This document shows, piece by piece, positions 47,383-57,368 of a stretch of DNA of 64,000 nucleotides. This stretch comes from Cryptomeria japonica (lineage: Eukaryota > Streptophyta > Pinopsida > Cupressales > Cupressaceae), in contig NC_081414.1 of assembly GCF_030272615.1 (NCBI RefSeq), forward strand, positions 662,606,438 through 662,670,437. The letters are read 5' to 3'. The notes below the pieces were generated by a model. The model was not told the DNA's origin. It ran no database searches and saw nothing but the letters and a program-made list of their open reading frames with translations. A program made the position numbers and the translations under genes. Position 1 is the first letter of the stretch. Each line of letters begins with the position of its first letter.

Positions 47383-48635
47383 ATGGACCAATATATGACT
47401 ATCTCAAGCATAATATCTTACCCATTGACCAATCCCGTAACCAAAAATGTAACTTTATCTGACAAGCTGCCCATTATACCCTTACCGCTGATACTTTGTA
47501 TCGTCGAGGTCTCGATGGTACTCTTCTTCGTTGCCTTTATCGTAATGATTCTGATTTGGCTTTACATGAGCTTCATGAAGGTATTTGTGGCACACATTCA
47601 AGTGGCACTACTCTTGCTAAAAAGCTTCTTAGGATGGGATACTACTGGCCTACAATGGAGAAAGACTCATATCATTTCACCAAGAAATGTCCTAAATGCC
47701 AAATCCATGGCAATCTAATACATGCACCAGCACAGGAACTGCAACCCTTTACAACATCATGGCCCTTTTGCCAGTGGGGACTGGACCTAGTTGGCAAAAT
47801 TCACCCTTCATCATCAAATGGACACAAGTTCATTATAACAGCAACATAGTACTTTACCAAATGGATAGAAGCAGTTCCCATGACCACAGTGATTGGGAAA
47901 CAAATTGCCTCTTTTATCCTAAATTATCTGATCTGTAGATATGGTATTCCAAGTTCAATCATCACAGATAATGGACGGCCCTTCAAGAATCAAGATGTCC
48001 AAGAACTATGTGAGAAATTCAAAATCCAACATAGATTCTCTACACCATATTACCCACAAGGAAATGGTCAGGCAGAAGCATCTAACAAAACAATCCTAAA
48101 AATCCTCAAGAAAACAGTGAATGATGCAGGCAAAGATTGGCACGTACAACTAAATCCAGCACTTTGGGCATATCGAACCAGCATCCGCACACCTATAGGA
48201 GAAACACCATACTCATTGGTATACGGATCAGAGGCTATTTTTCCCCTGGAAGTAGAGATCCCATCTCTCAGAGTCTCTTTGAAAGGCTTAATCCCAGATG
48301 AAGAGTATCGAGTTAACCGACTGCAAGAACTTGAGCTATTAGATGAAAGATGCCAACATGCTTATACCCATCTCAAAGCATATCAGCAACGCATGTGCAG
48401 AAGCTACAATCACAAGGTCATTCCCCGCAACTTCAAGGTTGGTGACCTAGTCCTCAAAGAAAATCCAAGAAACCAGCAAGATCGAGAAAAGAAAGGGAAA
48501 TTTGAACCTAACTGGTTGGGTCCCTATATTATCATATCAGTTTATGGATCAGGTGTTTATCAACTAACAACTTCTGAAGGAGATGTGCTCGACGACCCAA
48601 CTAACAACATTCATCTGAAGAAGTACTATACTTAA
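47383..48635 (+). pseudogene. Gypsy integrase
   Basis: The zinc domain is LHELHEGICGTHSSG...MEKDSYHFTKKCPKCQIHG (47566-47710; H, H, C, C). The core follows with QWGLDLVGKIH (first D), SIITDNGRPF (second D) and NGQAEASNKTI (E). The C-terminal part has PNWLGPYIIISVYGSGVYQL, the GPY/F module, and ends LKKYYT. The frame changes at about 47500 and a TAG at 47847-47849 interrupts the core. The protein inserts the DNA copy into the genome. This is the last sense-strand gene. Confidence 0.93.
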
Positions 48636-48639
48636 AATA

Positions 48640-50090
48640 GCCTAATGCACGGAAAAAGCCAAAAACAAACAAAAAAATCAAAAATCCAGAAAAAGCAAAA
48701 ATACAAAGTACAATAAAAACAAATGGTGAAAACCTGGTAAACAGGCGCCCTTGTGAAAGAATGGCTCCTCTATCTATCTCCATACCATCTTATCCATCAA
48801 AACACTATCGGCCATTGCCTGACACTTAGCACATATTCATTCAGGATATACTTAACGTAGTCACTATCTTGGGTTATCCATCTATATCTATTCTCTTATC
48901 GCAATCCACCATGGCTTGGTAATCACTGTACATGATCATATCAAGGGGCACACTCAGCTAGGGGCATTCATTGGTTCAAAAACTTGCAAACATTCCAAAC
49001 ATCACAAAATATCGCCAAAATCAAAGGCATGACATCCAACAAACAACACTACGCTTCATCGCAAAAACCAAAACAAAGACAATTCACACAAATATCAAGG
49101 ATGGATGATTTTCTGAAGTACTAGATGTTGCATTGTTGCATAAAGTCTTGACTTGTTTTGCATTTTGAATTTTTTGAATTATTGGATTCTCTTCCTTGTC
49201 TCACTACATGCTTCACAGCTAGAGGTCAAGAGGAATTTCCAATATTTTTTTAGTCTTCTGTTTGGGAGGCGATCACTTGTACTGTGTGAATACATGCCTC
49301 GAGACGTGATACGTCGAATATCACTGAAGGGCTGATTCCACTTCATGCATATAAATGATCTAATCTTGTCTGTTTACGCAATGCGCACTTAGGTCGTCCT
49401 GGTTCAATTGTACCTTGACGCTTGTGCTATCTTGCAAAATCAAATATCATGTAAATTTTACTCAGGTCATTATGGTTCAATTATACCATTATGCTTGTAT
49501 AAATTTTCAACATATCCAAAAATCAATAAATGCTCAATGATGATATTTACAAAGAAAGCAAACAAATGGTTATATCAGATGGCGAATATAGAATGAGGAT
49601 GCTACCAAAAACATAGTTGCATATCATTTTACCATTAGCTGCATATCATTTTTACATAATTAGTTGCATATCATTTTACATTAAAAGCATCATTTACATA
49701 TCAAGATTACATTTAGTTGCACATCAAATCATACATCTCATTTTCAAGATACATCTCACAGCATATAAAAGCATACATCCTGCATCATACATTACATCAT
49801 ATATTTAAGCATTACATCATCACATAAAATAAATGCATCCATATCAACACATCACATGATCAAAAATGGTGCCGTATATATATATATATATATCTCAAAA
49901 CTGATCAAAATGTACAAAATGTGTCCGAACACTGTGTCCAGTACAACGACTAACAAATGCTCAAAAATACAATAGAGACCATGTCTCTCAAGTATGACTA
50001 TCTCCTGACGGAGATGGTCTCGCTCCAGATGCACCCGCCCCTGGATCTCCAGGAGGGTCCTGTCTCGCAGGCCCCGTCACACCTCGGCTC
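48640..50090 (+). other. Spacer after pol, with short tandem repeats
   Basis: No gene seen. It starts A-rich, contains an imperfect tandem repeat of TTAGTTGCATATCATTTTACA type (about 49613-49730) and a (TA)n run at 49875-49892. It separates the integrase from the antisense gene, which ends near 50096. Confidence 0.6.
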
Positions 50091-50095
50091 TCAGA

Positions 50096-52011
50096 TCATG
50101 ACCCAGTGGCTCGTGATCGGCTAGATCTCGATTGAGCAAAACTCTCCACTCGCCGATCCCTGGGTACCACCGCCTCATAATGCCGCCTGTAGTACTCCGC
50201 CTCCTGCGCTCTCAGCGCTAACTCTCTCAGGGTGTCTCTCATCGGACCACCTGCCACTGCTCTCTGCACACTTGCCACCACCTCCTCCGCTCGTCCTCGC
50301 CACTCTATCTTAATATCTCTCTTAGTGGTCAACTGAGAAATCTGCCGCTGATAGGTCAAAATCTGTGCCTGCAGCTGCTGAACGGTAATCTGCAAGGTCT
50401 AGATCTGGACATCCTCCACATGACCTGGCACTTGAACCCGCAGCGGTACCTGTGCTGGAGGAACCCCTCCCACTCGGCCCGTCCTCGGTGCTGGAGGTGG
50501 GAGCACATCTGTCCTCCTCCTCCGAGCTGGTCGCATGGCCTCCTCCTCACCCCCACTGCAGCTAGCACCTCCCCCACTCTCCCCTCTCTCCCGGCTCTGA
50601 TAGCCAATCCACCTCTCCCTTTGTTTATCCTCCCCTGCCGCACTGCTCTCTCCACACCTCTATCTCCCTGCCTCCCTCTGGCTCCTCTAACTCCTCCTCC
50701 TCCTCCATCATCCCCGTCATCTCCATCATCTCCCCCGTCTCCCTCCTCCTCATCTGAGTCAAATGCTGGCCTCATCTCCTCCGAATCCGAGATCCTAGCC
50801 ACCGCCCGTGCATCAAACAAATGAGCGAACTCGTCTGTCATCCTCGCATCCTGAATCTCTAGGGCATAATCCCAGATCTGCCCAGCGAACCCCACAAACT
50901 CCTCCACTGCCACCGCACTGTCAATAGTCGGCCCCCAATCGGCCACATCCTGCTACTTCCGTGCATACAGGCACGCTCCCTAAGGAATCCCCTGCTGGTG
51001 CCCGAACTGCCTCAAAACTCGGGTCACCACAAATCGCTCAATGATGAACGGGGTCCTCCCAATCAGATACCTTGTCATAAATACAAAGGGAATCTCCAGC
51101 CCATCCTCAGCCCACACCTCACAGCCTGTATACGGTCTCCAGGTGACCGTATCTATGTTATCAAAAACCCTCCTCCAATGCTCTAGTTTGCCCATCTTAT
51201 GCTGGACAACTAGACCTCTGTATCCGTAGGCATATGCTGCACCTACGGGCCTATCCCTGTCTGCCAGTGGCCTCACTACTGGAATGTGCTCCCAGCACCA
51301 TACCTATAATAGGGTCACTCCTGTTGACAAGCTACCGTAACCGAGGTATACTACCTCATGTAAACTCCTGTATAAATGAGCCAGCATCGCTGACCCCCAT
51401 GCAAACCTCCTGCCCTGCGTAACCATCTCCTCCAAAACCAGTCCCCATCCCACTGAGAATCCCTTTGACCTGCGATCAGGACAAAGGAATCCCCCAATAA
51501 ATCCTGCCAGTACCGATGGCAGCGGTGCATAACCCAAATCCAAAAACTCCTACCAGGGGATCTCATAACCACAAACTGTATCATCCTGAAATATGTGGCG
51601 CAGTGCCTCTGTGCCACCCTCCTCTGACTGCTCATAGGGAAGTAGTGCCCCTACTACAGGAATGCGCAAAATCCGGTAGCAATATTTTGGTGTCACTGTC
51701 ATCTCTCTAGTGGCAAAATGAAAGGTGTTCGTATCACTATGCCACCTCTCTGCCAAAGCTGTCAAAATCCCCCAATTGACAGTGAACCGAGGCATATCTA
51801 GAAGAGAAGTCAATCCACATCTCTCAATAACGTCCAAATCTGCCTGTGACAACCGCGGTATCAATGTCCACGGTCTCGGGAATCTCTCCCTCGACTTTAC
51901 AACACCCAATCGCTCTTATCAACAAACAAAACATATCCAATATCAGTTTCCACATCAACACAAAAATATCAAAATCAAACTTACATCAGCAACATGAAAC
52001 AATTTGCTCAT
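50096..52011 (-). pseudogene. Antisense plant mobile domain (PMD) gene inside the Gypsy
   Basis: On the minus strand: RLSQADLDVIERCGLTSLL, VNWGILTALAERWHSDTNTF, then HFATREMTVTPKYCYRILRI (51840-51660), the clear PMD signature. Then LGYAPLPSVLAGFIGGFL, WGSAMLAHLYRSLHEVVYLG, TLL-VWCWEHIPVV (matching the pseudogene at 29 kb), an acidic Asp/Gly-rich stretch (about 50770-50680), an Arg/Gly-rich part and a C-terminal coiled coil (50395-50096). A single frame runs 51912-50620 with stops only at 51550, 51304, 50980 and about 50956; the frame changes once near 50550. A likely start is the ATG at 52011 with a 72-bp intron (51913-51984). GC content is far above that of the neighbours. Cellular PMD proteins act in silencing and genome stability; here the role is unknown. 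Confidence 0.85.
51913..51984 (-). other. Predicted intron in the antisense PMD gene
   Basis: Minus strand: GCTGAT|GTAAGT ... ATAAGAG|CGATTG. GT and AG borders, T-rich interior, 72 bp. Splicing joins a 9-codon first exon (MSKLFHVAD) to the long frame. Confidence 0.4.
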
Positions 52012-52037
52012 CTCTATCAAAGTTCAAAATCCTATCA

Positions 52038-52216
52038 TTTCATATCAACTTGTAAAACAACTCAAGTTCTCAAAAAACCATATCAAAACTTGTAACACAA
52101 CTCAAGTCTCCACAATCACATAAACTTGTAACACAACTCAAGTTTCCCACCCATATCAGCTTGTAAAACAACTCAATTTTCCAATCCATATCGGCTTGTA
52201 ATACAACTCAGGCTTC
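52038..52216 (-). repeat. Tandem repeat, five units of 35-41 bp
   Basis: Plus-strand units of the form CATATCAACTTGTAAAACAACTCAAGTTT start near 52038, 52079, 52118, 52153 and 52188. It lies in the leader of the antisense gene, and at the same time in the 3' noncoding part of the Gypsy, a place where plant Tat elements often build satellites. Confidence 0.8.
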
Positions 52217-52411
52217 ACACACATTGAATTTGAAACAGAACACGCAAATACATCATATTCTGATTAACAAAACATGTTGATATCTATACATAACTTGGAC
52301 AATCGCAAATCAAAACATGTTATACAAACACTCATATTGGATAAATTCATCAAAACATGACAGGCAAATAAAACAAAATTTCAAATCGGCCCAAACTGCA
52401 AAATTTTTCAG

Positions 52412-52998
52412 ATGCGCTAAAACAGATCATCAATGCGCTAAAAACCCCCCACGCGCTAGGCTGTCTCTCCTACGCGCTATTCTATCTAACCTATGCGCTA
52501 GATTCAGTCTACGCACTAAAATTTTCACCCCATGCGCTACCTAATCCACCCCATGCGCTAGACTCTACCTACGCACTAATCTACCCCTCCTAGGCGCTAC
52601 CCTTTTAGCCCTATGCACTAGGTTAGACCTACGCACTAAACCCCCTTCCCTATGCGAACCCCTGCGGCTCCTATGCGCTAGGTCACACCTATGTGCTAAT
52701 CTGTTGACACGACGCACTACCCAACACTTTCCATGCGCTATTCTACATGCACGTGCTAACTTACTAATTTTATGCGCTAACCTATCTTTTTCGGATGCGA
52801 CCCCTAAATTTGGCCTCGATGCGCTACTCTAAACTTCGTATGTGCTACTCTAGACCTTAGACGTGCTAAACCGGTAAACCCAAATTTAAAATTCAAAAAC
52901 TGACTGAAAACAACAAAATAAAAAATAAAAAACGGGTCAAAAACGTTGACTTACTGGTGGTCCACGCGCTACAGGTCTTCGGTACCTCCGGACGCGCT
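52412..52998 (-). repeat. Phased TAGCGCRT array III (antisense leader, 18-21-21 steps)
   Basis: On the plus strand the motif shows as AYGCGCTA. CTA positions: 52417, 52438, 52456, 52477, 52498, 52516, 52537, 52558, 52576, 52597, 52618, 52636, (52657 degenerate), 52678, 52696, 52717, 52738, 52756, 52777, 52824, 52845, 52866. Steps are 18, 21, 21 repeated, giving a 60-bp super-period over six cycles. It lies between the antisense TATA box and the PMD start. Confidence 0.92.
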
Positions 52999-53102
52999 CG
53001 AAACGGTGTCTATGATAAGGAATAGGCATTTTCTCTCCAGAGCAAATTCTCTTTCTCCAAAGTCAATAAAGCACAAATGAACCTAAATCAAGCCCTTTTC
53101 CT

Positions 53103-53110
53103 CTTTTATA
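53103..53110 (-). promoter_or_regulatory. TATA box of the antisense PMD gene
   Basis: Minus-strand TATAAAAG, about 105 bp before the phased array and about 1.1 kb before the PMD ATG. The PMD cassette at 28 kb has a TATA box in the same relative place. Confidence 0.5.
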
Positions 53111-53465
53111 GGAGGAAAATGAAATTAGGGTTAGCCGACTGGACCTGTAATATGGTCGCGGTCTCCCCTATACCAAAATTTTTTGTAACTTATCGGGAGA
53201 TGAATCAATTCACACACATTTTACATACACAACATCATACACATCATACGCAACTCATCCAATTAAATCAAATTTTTTTAATTTTTTTTCAAAATATTGA
53301 TTCATCTCCTGAGGGGGCATCATCATCAAATATCGAATCTGGGGCATCACATCAAATCTGGGGCACGACTGGTAAATCAAAAGAGTGACACAAAAATTGC
53401 ATTTGATCATAAATCATGATAAGACATCATTTTCTTTGAAATAACATGTGCACACACGTCACTTC

Positions 53466-53479
53466 AAAGAGGGGCAAAA
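53466..53479 (+). other. Polypurine tract of the large Gypsy
   Basis: AAAGAGGGGCAAAA directly before the TG of the 3' LTR. Confidence 0.88.
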
Positions 53480-54956
53480 TGTAGACGTATAAAAATGACC
53501 ATATTCCTAAATGAATATTTTATGTTCATTTATCTATTTGATTAAATCCAATTTAATTAAATTATCCACATTCTTCTATTTTATTAAGTAAATTACTCAA
53601 TTTATTTAAATAAAATTCACTATACCCATTTAATGAATAAATCATTTTATTCAATTAAACCCCCCTATCCACTTTTAATTAAATTCAAATTTAATTAAAT
53701 AATTATCCCAAATTGAATAAATCTAATTTATTTAATTTCCCCAAATTGCAACCAAATTGAATTAAATTACTTTATTTCAATTAAATCCTATTATCCCTCC
53801 ATCCACTTGCAAAATCCTAAACCCCTTTCTAATCCCTTCTAGAATCTTCTAATCGCTTCTAATTAACCTAACCCCTCCTCTAAATTTTGTGACATCCCTA
53901 AGCAAAGGGAAGTCACTTCTCAAAACCCTTAAAGTCTTTGATAACCATTAAAGGTTTTCAACCTTCAACCACTAAATGGCTCAAAGTCTTTGATAACCAT
54001 TGAAGGCTTTCAACCTTCAACCACTTAAGTCCCAAAGTCTCCAATAACCATTAATGGTTAACTCAAACCCTCCCACATGGTTAAAACATTTGTTTTGACT
54101 CAACCTCTACCCAACCCAAAGGTCTCATCAGGCCATTAATGCTTTGACCATGATTATCTCTTAATCATTTGCACAAAGGTTTATCCTTGGATTAACTCTT
54201 AATCCAGTGGGTAATCTTAACTTAGACTTGACCCTTAGCCTTTAGATAACCATGAGGTCTTCTCAGGCCTTTAATGCCTCTTCTCTCAACCCAACCCTAT
54301 GTTGAAACTTGTCACCATTTCATTGGTGCAAATTGTGCACATGGATCCCCAACTTTCAAACTCAGCCCTTGATTAAACAAATCAATCTTGACCATCCATT
54401 GCCCTGTTTATGCTATAAATAGAGCTCTCATTCCTCCATTTTTAACAATCATCTTTCAAATTTGAAGCATCATACTTATGCTCAAATACTTTCAAGCTTT
54501 CTCATATCATTTTTATGCTCATCATTTAGCCTCTTTTAGAATAGAAATTAGTCTAAATATGCATGTTTAGAGTACTTTCTTTATCATTTAGCTCAATCAT
54601 AGACTAAATATAATTATGTTAGGATAGTATTCATACTAACCCTGTCATCTTATCATCTAGTTTATTGCATTTCTAGAATCATACATAGCTTAACATCCAT
54701 TTCATATTAAAATCTATCAAAGCATCTCTCGTTCTCACATTTGCCATCCCTAAACCATTTTGCTCAGTGATCTGAGAGCAAAAACATTGGTTTGAGGGAC
54801 ATTGTGAGATAGAGAACCATGGGACCCTCCTTGGGAAGCTGAGTAATACGTTATTACTCCATAGCTTGCACCAAGAAGTCCTTTGTGTGTGTGTGGACTA
54901 GTATTTAACTATATTTTCACATATTAGGTTTTATTCGCCCACTTTTCCCGCATACA
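53480..54956 (+). repeat. 3' LTR of the large Gypsy
   Basis: TGTAGACGTATAAAAATGACC...TTCCCGCATACA. Differs from the 5' LTR by few substitutions and small indels seen by eye. TATA box 54414-54421. Confidence 0.93.
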
Positions 54957-54961
54957 GGACC

Positions 54962-55094
54962 AACCTTGGGAAGTTGAGTGATACTTCATTACTCCATAGC
55001 TTGCACCAAGAAGTCTTGTGAGTGTGTGAGCAAGGCTCCCTAGGGCTTCATTTTCCACATTTTGAGTTCTATCGACCCGCTTTTCTCGCATACA
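54962..55094 (+). repeat. Outer Gypsy solo LTR, right part
   Basis: After the GGACC duplication (54957-54961) the sequence AACCTTGGGAAGTTGAGTG...CTTTTCTCGCATACA repeats the end of the LTR family and completes the solo LTR begun at 35376; CATAC (55095-55099) closes it. Confidence 0.9.
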
Positions 55095-55099
55095 CATAC

Positions 55100-55620
55100 T
55101 TCACCAGATCATCCTTGATAGAATTTATTGTCATGCCTCGTGAGTCGCTCACTGAACTAGTGAGCTTGGACATTTCAGTTTTGCTTACCATCCTCAGGGC
55201 TGGCACTTCCCTTGTGTTGTAGAATCCGATGACTGCATGAATTGCCTATGGCATGATATCATGTGTTCTCTCAAAATACATCTTATCACCATGGACTCTG
55301 CTTGGAATGATCCTTATATGATCCTTTGTGACATCTTCCAAGAAGTAAACAACATTGTGGAGCTTTTTCTTCTCCAAAATATTACACTCCAGTTTGATCT
55401 CCTTATCTTTTCCACAAAATAAACCTAACTGGGTGTGGATAGGCAGAGACCCTAGGTCTTCTATCTTGCAATCTATGTAGTCAGAAATTCCCTCTTCTAC
55501 TATCACACCTGCCAGAAGTTGTGATAGGGCATTATACTTGGACTTCCGTTGAATAAAACTTGTAGATTCGACAAATGCACTAGAACTGGTATGAGATGCA
55601 AAAGCTATGATAGAAATCTT
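55100..55620 (-). pseudogene. Second ORF of the pol-less element, N-terminal part
   Basis: The minus strand from about 55600 reads FASHTSSSAFVESTSFIQRK, NALSQLLAGVIVEEGISDYI, IHTQLGLFCGKDKEIKLECN, then, after a stop at 55246, AIHAVIGFYNTREVPAL and ending INSIKDDLVKYV at the CATAC target. The frame continues on the other side of the nest at 35370 (VIGYRTFSTSR). I do not recognise the domain. No ATG is obvious at the left end, so the true start is uncertain; a spliced leader is possible. Confidence 0.6.
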
Positions 55621-55639
55621 AAGAACTTGAGAAATACCT

Positions 55640-56120
55640 TTTGAAACACATTAAATTAGGGCTTGCCAATTCTTCTTCACTTCACACTCCGTCAGTTGCT
55701 GAATCACTACTTTGTGTTCTCCACTTGACCGTTTCCATTTTGAATTTGAATCTCCTTCGCGGTTTCTCAATTTCTCAAAATCTCTGCTCAAATCGCCTTT
55801 TTATCGCTCTGCTCTTTGAAAAACTTTTCTTCGCTCAAAAACTGATAGTGAGAAATGATTTGAAAAATGGTTTTAAACATATTCCTCACCTACCATCATT
55901 AGTGCTCCTCCATTAGGGCGTAAACCCTAATTTGCCTTTTTACCATTTCTGATCTTCTGCCAAACGATAGGTATCATATATCGGTTAAGGTCTTTTACCG
56001 GTGTAAACCAGGGGTTCAAAACATTTCGCCATTTTCTCCCCCTAAGCTTTTTGAAGCTTAGTTTGCCGGTGTCGTGATTTCCACACTAAGTGCAGAAACC
56101 GGTTCCTCTTCTGACACCGC
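55640..56120. other. Spacer between the two ORFs of the pol-less element
   Basis: No gene supported. The plus-strand open stretch at 55641-55916 has no motif and is opposite to the element. Confidence 0.5.
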
Positions 56121-56132
56121 TGGTTTCTCCTT

Positions 56133-57318
56133 CTAGATTTTGTTCATGTCCACTTGAACAGTGTCAACATCAATGTTTCCTTCCAGAGTGACAGGTATAT
56201 CATCAGATATGTTCTTTCTTGATCTACAGAATCTAGCAATGTCACCCGGTTTGTTGCAGTGATAGCAGACCAATCCAGGTGCTCTACAAGATCCATTGTT
56301 TGATGTTTCCATTCTTCCTTCTGCATGTTGCAGCAGTGTGACCATGACCATTACAGATCATACAATTTTCTCTACATCCGGATGCCGCTTGATAACCACT
56401 GCTTCTTGGCTGATGATTGAAGGTATTAAACCGATTGTGATTCTGGTTCACAAAAGGTTCAAGACCAACTCCTTGGGTCCTCTGAGGATATCTTCCAGTG
56501 TTATTCATAACAGACCTGCATTCGGATGCTCTATACCCATACTTGTTGCATGCATAACAGTTACCATCAAATCTATAGGATCTAGGTTTATCATTTAGGA
56601 AATAAGGAAAATTGTTGTAAGCCTTACTCCTACACACATTTGCAGTGTGTCCTTCTTTAAGATAGTTGAAACAAACAGGTTTAAAATTTTGCTTACCTTT
56701 ATCCTTTGATGTTCCAACATTTGTACTAGAGGTCTCACCTTCCTCATGACAGGAATAACCATGTCCATTGGTATTCTTGACCAGTTTCGCAGATTCAAGC
56801 TTTTGCTCTAGCTTGACAGTACTCTTGTTGAACTTAGCAAGTATTTCCTTTGACTCAGAGAGTTCTTTGGAAATAGTAGCATTTGTTTCCAATAGGTTCT
56901 CATTCTCAGAGATGGCAGTGTTCAGTTCTCCTTGCATATCTTCCTTTTCCACTTGGCTTGCATGGAGTTGAGCATTTAGGGCACTCATCTCTTGTTTCAG
57001 CTTGGAGATCTCATGATCTCTTTCTTTCACCAGATCTTTAGCTTTCCTCTGGTTCTCAAGCTCTTGACACATCTGGATAGTTAGTCCTTCCAACTCCTTT
57101 CTCAGGTTGGAGTTTGATTCATTCAACTTATTTACTTTAGCAATTAGGGCTTCCATATCTGCTTCATCTAAAGAATAATTTTTAGATAGCTCCATTAGCT
57201 TTTCTGCATGTTCTCTCCTTTTTGCTTGAGATTCCTTGTATTTGACCATAAGATCATCATAGGCTTGCTCAGACTGAGTGAGCTGGTGGGTAAGTTCCCT
57301 CAATGTGTATTCCCCCAT
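56133..57318 (-). pseudogene. Gag-like ORF of the pol-less element: coiled coil plus four zinc knuckles
   Basis: The first ATG after the primer site is at 57318-57316 (MGEYTLRELTHQLTQSEQAY); the open frame itself runs further up into the LTR, so I chose this start. Residues about 1-215 form a continuous coiled coil (Leu/Glu/Lys heptads). Four knuckle-like boxes follow: CFNYLKEGHTANVC (second Cys lost), CYACNKYGYRASEC (His to Tyr), CMICNGHGHTAATC (intact CX2CX4HX4C) and CYHCNKPGDIARFC (His to Asp). A frameshift near 56295 separates the last. It looks like a nucleocapsid protein, but it lacks a capsid domain I can recognise. It lies directly after the 5' LTR. Confidence 0.8.
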
Positions 57319-57348
57319 ATCTCTTTCCAAGTGGTTAAACTTATAGAA

Positions 57349-57368
57349 AGGTAGGCTCTGATACCAAT
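57349..57368 (-). other. Primer binding site of the pol-less element
   Basis: Minus-strand ATTGGTATCAGAGCC follows the LTR end; TGGTATCAGAGCC is the standard initiator-Met tRNA complement of plant Copia elements, intact here. Confidence 0.9.

Larger units (their letters stand above)
36667..54956 (+). mobile_element. 18.3-kb Ty3/Gypsy retrotransposon (Tat/Ogre-like) with antisense PMD gene
   Basis: LTRs of about 1.47 kb (36667-38133 and 53480-54956) with a perfect 5-bp target duplication. Order inside: primer site, a 3-kb leader with phased motif arrays, an extra ORF before gag, gag, protease, G-patch, reverse transcriptase, RNase H, a second RNase H, integrase, a 1.5-kb spacer, an antisense PMD gene, a fourth phased array in reverse orientation, an antisense TATA box, the polypurine tract and the 3' LTR. 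The extra upstream ORF, the second (archaeal-type) RNase H and the great length are hallmarks of the Tat/Ogre lineage. The two LTRs look very similar, so insertion is recent relative to its surroundings, yet several premature stops exist. Confidence 0.93.

Noticed and set aside
49875-49892. (TA)n run as a regulatory site
   Set aside because: A plain dinucleotide microsatellite with no supporting context.
50420-50824. Plus-strand Pro/Ser-rich frame of 134 codons
   Set aside because: Mirror of the Gly/Asp/Arg-rich antisense PMD tail on the minus strand.
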